A stretch of DNA of 64,000 nt from Phyllobacterium zundukense (GCF_002764115.1 NZ_CP017940.1:2082501-2146500); one strand, 5' to 3'; positions 39,242-49,288 are shown, numbered from the stretch's first letter. The notes: a model not told the origin generated them from the sequence alone. Numbers and translations: made by a program.

Positions 39242-40516
39242 TCAGGCGGAAACATTACCCTTTTCTTCCTTGCGCTCCGCATAGATGTAGAGAGGCCTGG
39301 AATTGCCTTCGACCACATCACCAGAGATTACGACCTCCTGGACGCCATCGAGCGTCGGCAGCTCGTACATCGTGTCGAGAAGGATTTTCTCCATGATTGA
39401 CCGAAGGCCGCGTGCTCCTGTCTTGCGGGCAATCGCCTTCTTGGCGATGGCCTTCAGAGCATCCTCATGGAAAGTCAGCTCGACATTTTCCATGTCGAAC
39501 AAACGCTGATACTGCTTGACCAAGGCATTCTTCGGCTCTGACAATATCTGCACCAATGCGACTTCGTCGAGATCTTCCAGCGTAGCGATGACAGGCAGAC
39601 GACCAACGAATTCGGGGATCAAACCGAATTTCAGCAGATCCTCGGGCTCCAGTTCGCGGAAGATTGCGCCGACCCGGCGATCATCCGGCCCCTTGACCGC
39701 GGCACTGAAACCGATGGAGGTCTTTTCGCCGCGCGCCGAGATGATCTTGTCAAGGCCAGCAAATGCACCACCGCAAATGAACAGAATGTTCGTCGTATCC
39801 ACTTGCAGGAATTCCTGCTGCGGGTGCTTGCGACCGCCTTGCGGCGGTACGGAAGCAACAGTGCCTTCCATGATCTTCAACAGTGCCTGCTGGACACCCT
39901 CGCCCGATACGTCGCGGGTAATCGAAGGATTGTCCGACTTGCGGCTAATCTTGTCGACTTCGTCGATGTAAACGATCCCGCGCTGCGCCCGTTCGACATT
40001 GTAGTCGGCAGACTGGAGCAGCTTCAGAATGATATTTTCGACGTCCTCACCGACATAACCGGCTTCCGTCAGCGTCGTCGCGTCTGCCATTGTGAACGGC
40101 ACGTCGATGATGCGGGCGAGCGATTGCGCCAGATAAGTTTTGCCGCAACCGGTTGGACCAACGAGAAGGATGTTGGACTTCGCCAGTTCGACTTCATTGT
40201 TTTTCGATGCGTGGGCCAACCGCTTGTAGTGGTTATGGACCGCGACAGAGAGAACACGCTTGGCATGGTTCTGACCGATGACATAATCATCGAGAACAGC
40301 CATGATTTCCTGCGGCGTCGGGACGCCTTCACGAGATTTCACCATCGAGGATTTATTTTCCTCGCGGATGATGTCCATGCACAGCTCAACGCATTCATCA
40401 CAGATGAATACAGTCGGACCCGCGATCAACTTGCGGACTTCGTGCTGGCTCTTCCCGCAAAACGAGCAATAAAGCGTATTCTTGGAATCGCCGCCGCCGT
40501 TGCTGACTTTGCTCAT
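39242..40516 (-). CDS. clpX: ATP-dependent Clp protease ATPase subunit ClpX
   Basis: AAA+ unfoldase of 424 residues that feeds substrates to ClpP. An N-terminal zinc domain has C17, C20, C39 and C42 ([11 protein letters not shown] and [10 protein letters not shown]). Walker A is [15 protein letters not shown], Walker [11 protein letters not shown], and the pore and IGF loops (KTSIGFSA) contact ClpP. It is complete. It lies 209 bases after clpP on the same strand. Confidence 0.98.
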   Translation of the reverse strand: MSKVSNGGGDSKNTLYCSFCGKSQHEVRKLIAGPTVFICDECVELCMDIIREENKSSMVKSREGVPTPQEIMAVLDDYVIGQNHAKRVLSVAVHNHYKRLAHASKNNEVELAKSNILLVGPTGCGKTYLAQSLARIIDVPFTMADATTLTEAGYVGEDVENIILKLLQSADYNVERAQRGIVYIDEVDKISRKSDNPSITRDVSGEGVQQALLKIMEGTVASVPPQGGRKHPQQEFLQVDTTNILFICGGAFAGLDKIISARGEKTSIGFSAAVKGPDDRRVGAIFRELEPEDLLKFGLIPEFVGRLPVIATLEDLDEVALVQILSEPKNALVKQYQRLFDMENVELTFHEDALKAIAKKAIARKTGARGLRSIMEKILLDTMYELPTLDGVQEVVISGDVVEGNSRPLYIYAERKEEKGNVSA

Positions 40517-40725
40517 TGCAGTTTCCTTTCAGTATCGGACCCGCTCTCCCGGGACCGCCACTTCCTCCAGGTGGAAGTGAATAGTCATTCGTAGAATAGG
40601 CTTCCTAGCTCACCAATGGCTTAACGTAACGTCTGTTGGCCTCTATGCAAGCCGGATATGTGGCAGAAAGTCCGCAACCGAGTCAAAAAATGTTCATTTT
40701 CGACCCGGCGGGACGATTTAGCCGG

Positions 40726-41355
40726 TTACTTTCCGTCGCCTTCAATGATCGCACGCGATTCAAGTACCTTGTCGATCAGGCCGAACTCGAGTGATTCCTG
40801 TGCAGTCATGAAGTGATCGCGGTCCAGAGTACGTTCGATCGTCTCGTAATCACGACCTGAGTGCTTGACGTAAATCTCGTTCAAACGGCGCTTCATCTTG
40901 ATGATGTCCTGGGCGTGGCGCTCGATATCGGAGGCCTGTCCCTGGAAACCGCCAGACGGCTGATGCAACATGATGCGAGCATTCGGAAGGACAAAACGCA
41001 TGTCCTTTTCGCCAGCGGTCAGAAGCAAGGAACCCATGGATGCTGCCTGGCCGAAGCAAAGCGTCGATACCGCCGGGCGGATGAACTGCATAGTGTCATA
41101 AATCGCCATGCCGGAGGTCACGACACCACCTGGCGAGTTGATATACATGTTGATTTCTTTTTTCGGATTTTCCGATTCAAGGAAAAGCAACTGCGCGCAG
41201 ATGAGCGTCGCCATGCCGTCCTCGATCGGTCCGGTAATGAAAATAATGCGTTCTTTCAGCAGGCGCGAGAAAATATCATAGGCCCGCTCGCCCCGATTGG
41301 TCTGTTCGACGACCATGGGCACGAGGTTCATAGCTGTTTCGATTGGATCTCTCAT
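40726..41355 (-). CDS. clpP: ATP-dependent Clp protease proteolytic subunit ClpP
   Basis: Serine peptidase of 209 residues that forms the two-ring chamber of ClpXP. The catalytic triad is visible: Ser106 in [11 protein letters not shown], His131 in [10 protein letters not shown] and Asp180 in LDRDHFM, with normal spacing. The [20 protein letters not shown] core is intact. GAGG precedes the ATG by about eight bases. Trigger factor, its frequent upstream neighbour in other bacteria, is absent here. Confidence 0.98.
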   Translation of the reverse strand: MRDPIETAMNLVPMVVEQTNRGERAYDIFSRLLKERIIFITGPIEDGMATLICAQLLFLESENPKKEINMYINSPGGVVTSGMAIYDTMQFIRPAVSTLCFGQAASMGSLLLTAGEKDMRFVLPNARIMLHQPSGGFQGQASDIERHAQDIIKMKRRLNEIYVKHSGRDYETIERTLDRDHFMTAQESLEFGLIDKVLESRAIIEGDGK

Positions 41356-41502
41356 CGGTGGGCCTCAGCTTTTTTGGAGAATATGGGGTTCAAACACCCC
41401 AGATTCGTGGATTACACATTCGATACATAGGGCGTTGCCACCCGGTTCCGCAAGATGTTCAAGGCGCGATCCTCACCTCAAGGTGAACGCGCTCGACTAA
41501 TA

Positions 41503-42606
41503 TCACGCAGCCTCCGCCCTCAGCCAGCGCTGAAGCAAAGGCACATCACCATCACCGATAGACCTGGCGACGCGCCGTCCCACAGCCGCGCCAAATTTGT
41601 AGCCGTGACCCGAACAGGCTGAAACAACAAGGCATTTGTCCATTTCTGTCGCAAAGAACCGCTCGTCGGATGTGAAGGTGTAGGCACAGGTGACAACGTC
41701 GGTTACCTTGTATTCGGACAGCCGCTTTATCGGTGGTGCGAAGAGATCCCGAATAGCCTCACCCTCGCCTTGCGCCGGAATACGATCGAGATTGGCGTCA
41801 GGCGTCTTGCGTTTGTGCAGACCGGAACCGAACTTCAGACCACCGCCGCCGCTTGCCGGAATGATGTAACCATCGGTGCGACCGCCAACATCAAGCACAA
41901 CGGGTGAGCTTTCCCAAGCAGCTTTGAGATCCGCTGGCGGTTCGAGATAGACAACGGCCGTGCGATAGGTGGTGAGCGTCGTCGCCAGCTTGGGGAACAG
42001 CTTCAATACCCATGCGCCGGCTGTCACGACGACCTTGTCGGCGAAAATGACCGTGCCATCCGCCATAGTAACCGTACCGGCAGCACTGTCCACCGCTGAT
42101 ACCCTGGTGTTCTCCAGGACGGTGGCCCCGCGAGCACGCAACCACCTCGCAATGTCGATTGCTATCTTCTTGCAATGGAGAGCACCGCCCTCCGGACAGA
42201 AGAAGGCGTAACGGAATGTCCCCTCTTCCAGATAGGCGTAGCGCTTCACAGCCTCCCGCGACTCATAGAGTTCCAGCGGATAGCCGCCATGCTCGAGGCC
42301 CTGGCGGTATTCTTCGGCCTCGTCACCCGCTTCACGCGATACGCAAATAAATCCGCGGGGATCGAGATGACTGCTTCCGATGTCGTGCCAAAGTTCATCC
42401 CAGGCTTCGTATGCTTCCGAAATTGCGTCGGCATAGCCGCCTGCATTGCCATAGGCCCGGCGGATGATGCGGTGGTGGTCGCCCGAAGCGGCAAGCGGAT
42501 TGGGGATCGGTCCCTGCTCGATCAGTGTTACGTCGTGCCCCGCCTTGGTCAATGACCACGCAGTCGACAGACCGGCGATTCCTGCGCCGACGATGGTGAT
42601 TTTCAT
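41503..42606 (-). CDS. FAD-dependent amine/sarcosine oxidase-like enzyme
   Basis: A 367-residue DAO-family flavoenzyme. The N-terminal dinucleotide fold is ITIVGAGIAGLSTAWSLTKA, with the acidic ribose-binding end LIEQG. A second FAD contact appears in DKVVVTAGAWVLKLFPKL. The C-terminal part has VVSACSGHGYKFGAAVGRRV, where the Cys of CSGHGYK sits at the place used for covalent FAD in monomeric sarcosine oxidases (SGHGFK pattern). It probably oxidises an N-methyl or secondary amine. It is divergent from the adjacent P450 gene. Confidence 0.88.
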   Translation of the reverse strand: MKITIVGAGIAGLSTAWSLTKAGHDVTLIEQGPIPNPLAASGDHHRIIRRAYGNAGGYADAISEAYEAWDELWHDIGSSHLDPRGFICVSREAGDEAEEYRQGLEHGGYPLELYESREAVKRYAYLEEGTFRYAFFCPEGGALHCKKIAIDIARWLRARGATVLENTRVSAVDSAAGTVTMADGTVIFADKVVVTAGAWVLKLFPKLATTLTTYRTAVVYLEPPADLKAAWESSPVVLDVGGRTDGYIIPASGGGGLKFGSGLHKRKTPDANLDRIPAQGEGEAIRDLFAPPIKRLSEYKVTDVVTCAYTFTSDERFFATEMDKCLVVSACSGHGYKFGAAVGRRVARSIGDGDVPLLQRWLRAEAA

Positions 42607-42717
42607 GATTTGGTCCTGCTATGTCTTGGGAGAAAGCGAGATTCGGATGAATATGAAACGTTTTGTGCCGAATGCTCAATGGCTTTGGCCAATTTTGGCA
42701 TAGATGGAACTCCGCTG

Positions 42718-43968
42718 ATGTCCCTGTCCCGTCCTTCATCGTTTCGTTTTGAGCCCAAACATCGGCGCCTGCGCCTCGATCCGCACGACCAGACATTTTT
42801 CCAGGATCCCTATCAGGCCTATGCACAGCTGCATGCCGAGACGCCATCGTTCTTCTGGGAGAATTACGGCTTCTGGTGTTTCATCGGCTATGACGCCGTC
42901 AACAAATTGCTGCGAGACCGCCGCTTCGGCCGGGAAAAGCGTAACAGTGCGGCGGATTCGCAAGGCAATATCGGCGACCGCTCGCATCTGAAAGATTTCG
43001 ACCATGTCGAAAAATTCTCGATGCTGGAGCTTGAGCCACCGAACCACACGCGGCTGCGCACGCTGGTCAATCGGGCATTCGTGTCGCGTCAGGTCGAGCG
43101 CCTGCGCCCGCGTATTCAAGCGCTGGCGCACGACCTGATCGACCGGTTCGAGCCGAGGGGCGAAGCTGATCTCATCGCCGACTTCGCAACGCCGATTCCA
43201 GTAACAATCATTGCGGAAATGCTGGGCGTCCCCACTGAAACCGCGCCGCAGTTGCTCGACTGGTCACATCGCATCGTCGCCATGTACATGCATGGCCGCA
43301 ACCGCCAGTCGGAAGAGAGCGCCAATACCGCATCCGCGGAATTCGCCAGCTTCTTGCGCGATTATGCCGGACAGCGGCGCGCGGAGCCGGCGGATGACCT
43401 TCTCAGTCTGCTGCTGGCGGCCGAAGCCGATGGTTCAAAACTTTCGGAAGACGAACTCATAACCACTGCGATCCTCCTGCTCAACGCAGGGCATGAGGCA
43501 ACTGTGCATCAGACCGGCAATGCGGTGAAGACGATCCTCGAAAGCGGTTCCGATCCAGCGATATTGTTCGCCGACGCGGAAAGCACAGCCAAAACAGTGG
43601 AGGAGTGCCTGAGGTTCGATGCCCCCCTGCACATGTTTACGCGCTATGCCTATGAGCAGATTGACCTTGGCGACGGCATTCTGCTCAAACCCGGCAACCA
43701 GATCGGCCTGATGCTGGGCGCCGGCAACCGCGATCCGCGCGCCTTCGCTGCGCCGGATACGTTCCTGCCGGATCGCAGCGAACAGAAGAACCTGTCATTT
43801 GGCGCGGGCATTCATTTCTGCATCGGTGCACCGCTGGCACGGCTTGAACTGCAGGTTGCATTGAGCGTGCTTTTCGAGCGCCTTCCCAACCTGGGGTTTA
43901 AGAAAAAGCCGATTTATCGCGACACATACCATTTCCACGGGTTGGAGCGGTTGGATGTGGAATGGTGA
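42718..43968 (+). CDS. Cytochrome P450
   Basis: Soluble bacterial P450 of 416 residues from the ATG at 42718; the longer frame adds 36 doubtful residues. The heme-binding loop is FGAGIHFCIGAPLARLE with Cys368 as axial ligand. The I-helix is LLNAGHEATVHQTGN, where the usual acid-Thr pair reads E-A-T, and the K-helix ExxR is EECLRF. It resembles the CYP107/109-like group of monooxygenases. Substrate is unknown. Its redox partners are not in the window. Confidence 0.95.
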   Translation: MSLSRPSSFRFEPKHRRLRLDPHDQTFFQDPYQAYAQLHAETPSFFWENYGFWCFIGYDAVNKLLRDRRFGREKRNSAADSQGNIGDRSHLKDFDHVEKFSMLELEPPNHTRLRTLVNRAFVSRQVERLRPRIQALAHDLIDRFEPRGEADLIADFATPIPVTIIAEMLGVPTETAPQLLDWSHRIVAMYMHGRNRQSEESANTASAEFASFLRDYAGQRRAEPADDLLSLLLAAEADGSKLSEDELITTAILLLNAGHEATVHQTGNAVKTILESGSDPAILFADAESTAKTVEECLRFDAPLHMFTRYAYEQIDLGDGILLKPGNQIGLMLGAGNRDPRAFAAPDTFLPDRSEQKNLSFGAGIHFCIGAPLARLELQVALSVLFERLPNLGFKKKPIYRDTYHFHGLERLDVEW

Positions 43969-44313
43969 TCAAAGCCTGATCACATACTCCTTCCGCGTCG
44001 TCTCAAGCACCTCCCATGTTCCGCGAAAGCCCGGGCGCAACACGAAGCTATCGCCAGCTCCGACGTGGTGTTCGATCCCGCCATCTTCGGTAATGACCGA
44101 GCGTCCGGACAGGATGTGGCAGAACTCCCATTCGTCGTAGGCGATACGCCATTTGCCGGGTGTTGCCTCCCAGATCCCTGCATAGATGCCGCCTTCGGCC
44201 TCGTCGCAATTCCACGTGCGGAACTGCGGATCACCTGAAATGACACGCTCTGGTTTTGGCGCACCATGTTCCGGGTCGAGGCCGTCGAAATCGATTTTGA
44301 CTAACTTTTTCAT
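43969..44313 (-). CDS. Small cupin-domain protein
   Basis: A 114-residue cupin starting MKKLVKIDFDGLDPEHGAPK. The fold is marked by EWEFCHILSGRSVITEDGGI and the second motif HHVGAGDSFVLRPGFRGTWE, of the type often seen as a stand-alone stress or ethanolamine-utilisation-like cupin. Metal-binding His residues are incomplete in the first motif. It starts 4 nt after the sulfhydrylase gene and is clearly co-transcribed with it. It meets the P450 gene end to end. Confidence 0.85.
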   Translation of the reverse strand: MKKLVKIDFDGLDPEHGAPKPERVISGDPQFRTWNCDEAEGGIYAGIWEATPGKWRIAYDEWEFCHILSGRSVITEDGGIEHHVGAGDSFVLRPGFRGTWEVLETTRKEYVIRL

Positions 44314-44317
44314 GGGC

Positions 44318-45604
44318 CTAACCAGCCTTTGCAAGAGATTGTTCAAGGTCGGCGATTATATCCTCAACGCTTTCGATGCCAATGGAAAGGCGCACGACAT
44401 CCGGTCCTGCGCCCGCCACGATTTTTTGCTCGTCGCCAAGTTGCCTATGTGTTGTCGAAGCCGGATGGATGATCAGTGATTTGGTATCGCCGATATTGGC
44501 AAGATGCGAGAAAAGCTGGAGACTTTCGACGAGTTTTACGCCGGCGTCGTAACCGCCCCTCAGCCCGAAGGTGAAAACGGATCCAGCACCTTTCGGCGCG
44601 TACTTTCGCTGCAGTTCATTATAGGGGTCTTCGGGGAGTCCGGCATAGCTGACCCATGCCACTTTCTCGTGTCTTGTCAGCCACTTAGCAACCACCAACG
44701 CATTGTCGGCATGGCGCTGCATGCGCAGCGGCAGAGTCTCGATACCGGTCAATATCTGGAATGCATTGAAAGGCGACAGCGCTGGTCCGAGGTCCCGCAA
44801 GCCAAGCACGCGGCAGGCAATGGCAAAGGCGAAATTTCCGAATGTGTCATGCAGGACGATGCCGTTATATTCGGGGCGCGGCTGCGACAGCAGCGGGTAG
44901 TCGCCGGATTTCGACCAGTCGAAAGTGCCGCAGTCGACGATGACACCGCCCATGGAATTGCCATGGCCCCCGAGGAACTTCGTCGCGGAATGTACAATGA
45001 TATCAGCACCATGCTCGATCGGTCGAATAAGATAAGGCGACGCCAGGGTGTTGTCGACGATCAGCGGGAGACCATGCCTGTGGGCGATTTCGGCGATGGC
45101 GGCGATGTCGGTGATGATGCCGCCTGGGTTGGCGATGCTCTCGATGAAGATGGCGCGGGTCCGCTCATCGATCTGGGCTTCGAACGAAGGAAGATCGTCC
45201 GGCTCTGCCCAACGCACGCGCCAGTCGAAGGATTTGAACGACTGGCCGAATTGATTGATCGAACCGCCGTAGAGCTTGTTCGACGCAATGAAATTGTCAC
45301 CCGGCTGCATCAGCGTATGAAATACCAAGAGTTGCGCCGCATGGCCGGATGCAACGCTGAGTGCCGCCGTGCCGCCTTCAAGTGCCGCTACACGTTCTTC
45401 CAGTACCGCATTGGTTGGATTGGTGATTCGCGTATAGACGTTGCCGAAAGCCTTCAATCCGAACAGCGAAGCTGCATGATCCGCGTCGTCGAAAACGAAG
45501 GCTGTCGTCTGGTAGATCGGCGTGGCCCGCGCTCCGGTTGTGGGGTCGGGCTGGGCACCCGCATGGACGGCAAGCGTTTCAATTCCCGGTGCGCGATGCG
45601 CCAT
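44318..45604 (-). CDS. metY: O-acetylhomoserine (thiol)-lyase
   Basis: PLP enzyme of 428 residues that makes homocysteine (or methionine) from O-acetylhomoserine and sulfide (or methanethiol). The N-terminus GIETLAVHAGAQPDPTTGAR, the PLP-phosphate region ASGHAAQLLVFHTLMQPGDN, the Schiff-base lysine in HSATKFLGGHGNSMGG, and the C-terminal TTHRQL then VRLSIGIESVEDI are all those of the Cys/Met metabolism family. GGGAGAGA precedes the ATG. I saw no SAM riboswitch in the 250 bases upstream. Confidence 0.94.
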   Translation of the reverse strand: MAHRAPGIETLAVHAGAQPDPTTGARATPIYQTTAFVFDDADHAASLFGLKAFGNVYTRITNPTNAVLEERVAALEGGTAALSVASGHAAQLLVFHTLMQPGDNFIASNKLYGGSINQFGQSFKSFDWRVRWAEPDDLPSFEAQIDERTRAIFIESIANPGGIITDIAAIAEIAHRHGLPLIVDNTLASPYLIRPIEHGADIIVHSATKFLGGHGNSMGGVIVDCGTFDWSKSGDYPLLSQPRPEYNGIVLHDTFGNFAFAIACRVLGLRDLGPALSPFNAFQILTGIETLPLRMQRHADNALVVAKWLTRHEKVAWVSYAGLPEDPYNELQRKYAPKGAGSVFTFGLRGGYDAGVKLVESLQLFSHLANIGDTKSLIIHPASTTHRQLGDEQKIVAGAGPDVVRLSIGIESVEDIIADLEQSLAKAG

Positions 45605-45854
45605 GTATCTCTCCCTGTCATGCGATTGGTGTGGTCAGGCTATGGGATTGCGACGTTGGCGCCAAGCGGGCAATTCCGCAACCTCGCACAAACTAAATTC
45701 AGCTCTCGGTTGAGAATCCTGTCCCATTTTCGAAGATTCTCGTGCAAGAAACAGCAACTTTTGAAGAAAATCGACGAGAACGTTCAACTTGCTGTCCGGA
45801 TTTGGCAAGGGGGCGTTGAATTTTCATGGTGGAAGGCTTCAATCGCCAAGCCGG
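45605..45854. other. Intergenic region upstream of metY
   Basis: Between metY and the CoA-binding gene (same strand). It should contain the metY promoter. The SAM-II and SAM-V riboswitch cores that precede methionine genes in many Rhizobiales are not recognisable here. Confidence 0.4.
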
Positions 45855-46286
45855 CTATATCCCGAGGCGGGGATATTCGATCGCAGGGCAGCGATTCATG
45901 ACGACGCTGATTCCGGCGGCTTCCGCACGGCGCGCCGCCTCTTCATGCTCAACGCCAAGCTGCATCCAGATGACCCGCGGCAGGACCTTCAGTGCCAGCA
46001 CCTCGTCGACGAGGCCGCGAACGGCAAGGGAGTTGCGGAAGACATCGACCATATCTACCGGTCCGGGAATATCCGCGAGATGGGCATAGACGGTCTGTCC
46101 GAGTATCTGCTTGCCCGCCTGCCCCGGATTGACCGGAATGACGTGATAGCCCTTGGCCAGCAGAAACCTCATGACGGAATGACTCGGCCGCGCCTCGTTT
46201 GGCGACGCACCAACCAGGGCAATGGTCCTGACCGAGGTGAGGATGCCGCGAATGAAATCGTCGGAGTAATTTTCACGGTCCTGCAT
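45855..46286 (-). CDS. CoA-binding protein (YccU-like)
   Basis: A 143-residue single-domain Rossmann protein from the ATG at 46286, seven bases after the hydratase stop. The nucleotide-binding start TIALVGASPNEARPSHSVMR, the middle GYHVIPVNPGQAGKQILGQ, and VIWMQLGVEHEEAARRAEAA identify the CoA-binding domain found alone or in succinyl-CoA synthetase. Its cellular role is not established. It is co-transcribed with enoyl-CoA hydratase. Confidence 0.9.
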   Translation of the reverse strand: MQDRENYSDDFIRGILTSVRTIALVGASPNEARPSHSVMRFLLAKGYHVIPVNPGQAGKQILGQTVYAHLADIPGPVDMVDVFRNSLAVRGLVDEVLALKVLPRVIWMQLGVEHEEAARRAEAAGISVVMNRCPAIEYPRLGI

Positions 46287-46293
46287 TGACGAT

Positions 46294-47109
46294 CTACTCA
46301 CCCTTCCACTCGGGCTGACGCTTCTCGATAAAAGCGTTAATCCCTTCTTCGGCGTCACGCGCCAGCATGTTCTCGACCATCACCTGCGCTGCATAATCAT
46401 AGGCATCTGTCAGGCTCATCTCTGCCTGCCGGTAGAAGGCTTCCTTGCCGATCTTCACGGTCAAAGGTGATTTGGCAGCAATGGTTTGCGCGTATTTCCT
46501 GACAATCGGATTCAGATATTCCTGCGGCACCACGCGGTTGACCAACCCGAACTCGCGTGCCGTCGACGCATCGATGACCTCGCCGGTCAGCAGCATTTCC
46601 ATCGCCTGCTTACGGGAGACGTTACGCGACAGCGCCACCATGGGCGTTGAGCAGAACAGACCGATATTGACGCCCGGCGTGCAGAAGGTGGATTTATCCG
46701 TGCAGATCGCAAGATCGCAGGAGGCGACGAGCTGGCAACCAGCGGCAGTCGCCAGGCCATCGACAGCAGCGATGACGGGCTTCGGATGATGGACTATCGC
46801 CTGCATCAGTTCGGCGCAGAGGCGCATGGTCTTCTCGAAGAAATCGCGGCCCCGATCCGCATCGTTGCGATGAGCCGTCAACTCCTTCAGATCATGCCCG
46901 GCGGAAAACAGTTTTTGCGCCGAATCGATGATGACGACGCGGATTGCCCTGTCATCCCGTGCCGCGACCAGATGATCGAGCAGCAATTGCATCATTGCCA
47001 TGGAAAGTGCATTGGCTGGGGGATTTTGCAGTGTCAGCCGCAGGACTCCGCCCGCCAATTCATGCCCGACGATCGGCTCTTCCGGGCGGATGGCGTGGAT
47101 TTCTCCCAT
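46294..47109 (-). CDS. Enoyl-CoA hydratase/isomerase family protein
   Basis: Crotonase-fold enzyme of 271 residues. The first oxyanion loop is KLFSAGHDLKEL and the second AVDGLATAAGCQLVASCDLA. At the position of one catalytic Glu there is Ala/Cys (AAGCQ), and the other region reads FCTPGVNIGLFCSTP. This arrangement resembles ECHDC3-like members, so true hydratase activity is uncertain. It lies in an operon with the CoA-binding protein. Confidence 0.9.
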   Translation of the reverse strand: MGEIHAIRPEEPIVGHELAGGVLRLTLQNPPANALSMAMMQLLLDHLVAARDDRAIRVVIIDSAQKLFSAGHDLKELTAHRNDADRGRDFFEKTMRLCAELMQAIVHHPKPVIAAVDGLATAAGCQLVASCDLAICTDKSTFCTPGVNIGLFCSTPMVALSRNVSRKQAMEMLLTGEVIDASTAREFGLVNRVVPQEYLNPIVRKYAQTIAAKSPLTVKIGKEAFYRQAEMSLTDAYDYAAQVMVENMLARDAEEGINAFIEKRQPEWKGE

Positions 47110-47127
47110 GTCGTTCCTCTTTGGCGA

Positions 47128-47676
47128 CTATTGGCTGGGCGGCGCCCAAAGTTCATAGAATGGTTTCAACGTGCGCAAATGGCGCTGGACAATCGCCATG
47201 TTCGCCGGTGTTGGTTTTGCATTCTCCACCCGGGCAAGTCCAGCCTTCAATCCCTCGATCATGTCGGTCTTTTCCTTGTCGGAAAGATTGGCCATGGCAG
47301 GAATGGAACTGATCGCCTTTTCCACTTCCTGGCGGGGATCGGGGTGGGTCAGCCAATGATAGGTGACCATGATCGTATTTGTGGTGTCGACCCAGTCGGC
47401 AAAGTTGGCAAAACCAAACTCTGCGGCCTTCTTGTCCAGTATCGCCGTCCGCTGCTCCGCTTCGCCCTTCCCGTCCAGTTCCTTCACTGTGGCGGCAACG
47501 GGGGCAAAGCCATAGAGAAAGCGCGTGACCATATCTTCGGTCAACGCGATGGGGCGGTCAGGCAGAACGAAGGCTTCAACGGTTTGCACCGGCGGCACCG
47601 GACTTTGCGAGGCGAGGAACCCCGCATAAGCAAGCGCGGCAAAACAGGTTGCAATAACTAATCCTGGCGGTTTCAT
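47128..47676 (-). CDS. Secreted or periplasmic hypothetical protein
   Basis: A 182-residue protein with an N-terminal hydrophobic signal (PGLVIATCFAALAYAGFLAS) and then a soluble helical part with KKAAEFGFANFADWVDTTN and PANMAIVQRHLRTLKPFYEL. It is known as a hypothetical family in Rhizobiales. It sits 18 nt before enoyl-CoA hydratase in the same direction. Function is unknown. Confidence 0.75.
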   Translation of the reverse strand: MKPPGLVIATCFAALAYAGFLASQSPVPPVQTVEAFVLPDRPIALTEDMVTRFLYGFAPVAATVKELDGKGEAEQRTAILDKKAAEFGFANFADWVDTTNTIMVTYHWLTHPDPRQEVEKAISSIPAMANLSDKEKTDMIEGLKAGLARVENAKPTPANMAIVQRHLRTLKPFYELWAPPSQ

Positions 47677-47754
47677 GGCCTCATCCTTGCAAGACGATGC
47701 GGATTACTAGAAATAGCAGCGAATTCTTTAAGAAAACAGTCGGAGGACAAGCCT

Positions 47755-48189
47755 GTGGGGATATTGATGGACGTCGAAGCGCTGTCATCCTTTCTGGAGC
47801 GTGAATTTCCGCAGGTAAATGCCGATGGATTGGCCTTTACGGTCATCGATGCCGGTCCCGGCTTTGCTTCCATGCGGCTTGATCCGCTGGAACGGCATTT
47901 GCGCCCCGGCGGGACCGTATCCGGCCCAACGCTGTTTGCGCTGGCCGATATCACCGCCTATGTCGCGATCCTCGCGCAGATCGGCCCGGTCGCGCTGGCC
48001 GTGACGACGAACCTCAACATCAATTTCCTGCGCAAACCCGAGCTTGGCCCCATCGATGCGGTGGCAAACCTTCTGAAGTTGGGAAAGCGGCTCGCAGTGG
48101 TGGAAATCGCAATGACCAGCGGCGTCAATGGCGAGCTCGTGGCCCATGCGACCTCCACCTATTCGATTCCTCCGCGAGTGAGCGACTAG
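47755..48189 (+). CDS. PaaI-like thioesterase (hotdog fold)
   Basis: A 144-residue acyl-CoA thioesterase. The hotdog helix region RLDPLERHLRPGGTVSGPTL and FALADITAYVAI carries the Gly/Asp pattern of PaaI-like enzymes, followed by LAVTTNLNINFLRKPELGPI. The start is probably the GTG at 47755, which has GGAGG eight bases upstream; the first ATG is 12 bases further. It is divergent from the hypothetical gene. Confidence 0.9.
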   Translation: MGILMDVEALSSFLEREFPQVNADGLAFTVIDAGPGFASMRLDPLERHLRPGGTVSGPTLFALADITAYVAILAQIGPVALAVTTNLNINFLRKPELGPIDAVANLLKLGKRLAVVEIAMTSGVNGELVAHATSTYSIPPRVSD

Positions 48190-48332
48190 GCGCTGTTGCG
48201 CGCCGATCGGCGCGTCAGGGCGCGGGGGTAACGCGCTGCCAGAAGTCATCAAAGGCGATACTGTCGAAGAACGCTGAAGCTTTGACGATCACGATATGAG
48301 GTCGGCGTCCGGAAACCCCGACCTCAAACAGG

Positions 48333-49187
48333 TTAGGCCGAATGAGCACCCGCATCCTCAGGGAAGTCCGTCGAGATCGCCAGATCCCGCCATGCAGCAA
48401 GTTCTTCAGCAACGCTGGCATTCTTCGATTCGATCGCGGCGACGGTGTCCGAACCAAACGGCATGCGCAGCGGCGGGTTGGGAGCATTTGCCAGCGTTAT
48501 CATAGCCTTGGCCAGCCGGGCTGGATCACCGGGCTGAGCATGATTGTGATCGCCAGCAAAGGCTCGCATTGCGCCAGCGGGCGTATCGTTATAGTCCGGG
48601 ATCACGCTGGGGCTGACGACAAGGGAACTTTCGTCAAGAAAGTCGGTCCGGAAGAAGCCGGGCTCAACCACTGTGACCTTTACGCCAAGCGGCTGCAACT
48701 CGGCCGAAAATGCTTCGGAAAGCGCTTCGACTGCGAACTTGGTCGAGCAGTAGACACCCCAGCCCGGGTAGCTCATATAACCGCCAATCGACGATATGTT
48801 GATGACGTGCCCGGAACGCTGCCGGCGCATGTGGGGCAGAACGGCGCGTGTCACCTTCAAAAGGCCGAAGACGTTGGTCGCATACAGCTTCTCGATCTCC
48901 GCAGACGTTGCTTCCTCGACAGCCCCGAGCAGGCCGAATCCGGCGTTGTTCAAGAGGACGTCAATCTTGCCGAAACGCTTGATGGCTTGCTCGGCAGCAG
49001 CGTTGGCCTGAACCTCGCTGGTAACGTCTAGGGCGACTGCGAGCAAATTCGGATGATTTCCAAATTTTGCGCTGACAGTTTCCGGGTTGCGGGCGGTCGC
49101 CACGACGGCATCCCCCGCATCCAAAGCCTCTTGAGCGATCAAAGCGCCAAATCCGCGCGACGCCCCTGTGATAAACCAAACACGCAT
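48333..49187 (-). CDS. Short-chain dehydrogenase/reductase
   Basis: A 284-residue SDR from the ATG at 49187 (AAGGAAAAG upstream). The cofactor site is VWFITGASRGFGALIAQEAL, the structural NNAG is in VLLNNAGFGLLGAVEE, and the catalytic Ser and Tyr-x-x-x-Lys are in INISSIGGYMSYPGWGVYCS then TKFAVEALSEAF. The substrate is unknown. A LysR gene starts 101 bases away in the opposite direction, which suggests control by it. Confidence 0.93.
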   Translation of the reverse strand: MRVWFITGASRGFGALIAQEALDAGDAVVATARNPETVSAKFGNHPNLLAVALDVTSEVQANAAAEQAIKRFGKIDVLLNNAGFGLLGAVEEATSAEIEKLYATNVFGLLKVTRAVLPHMRRQRSGHVINISSIGGYMSYPGWGVYCSTKFAVEALSEAFSAELQPLGVKVTVVEPGFFRTDFLDESSLVVSPSVIPDYNDTPAGAMRAFAGDHNHAQPGDPARLAKAMITLANAPNPPLRMPFGSDTVAAIESKNASVAEELAAWRDLAISTDFPEDAGAHSA

Positions 49188-49288
49188 GATCTTTTCCTTT
49201 CGTGATTGAATGCTGACGAAAGTTACCGCATGGATTAAGATGAAATAATCGCCTTTATTCTCCATGAGGCAGTGAGGAGAACTCATCA

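Noticed and set aside
45605..45854. SAM-II or SAM-V riboswitch before metY
   Set aside because: The conserved core sequences could not be found on the minus strand.
44504..45901. 465-codon plus-strand frame opposite metY
   Set aside because: metY on the minus strand has full family motifs, and the antisense product has none.
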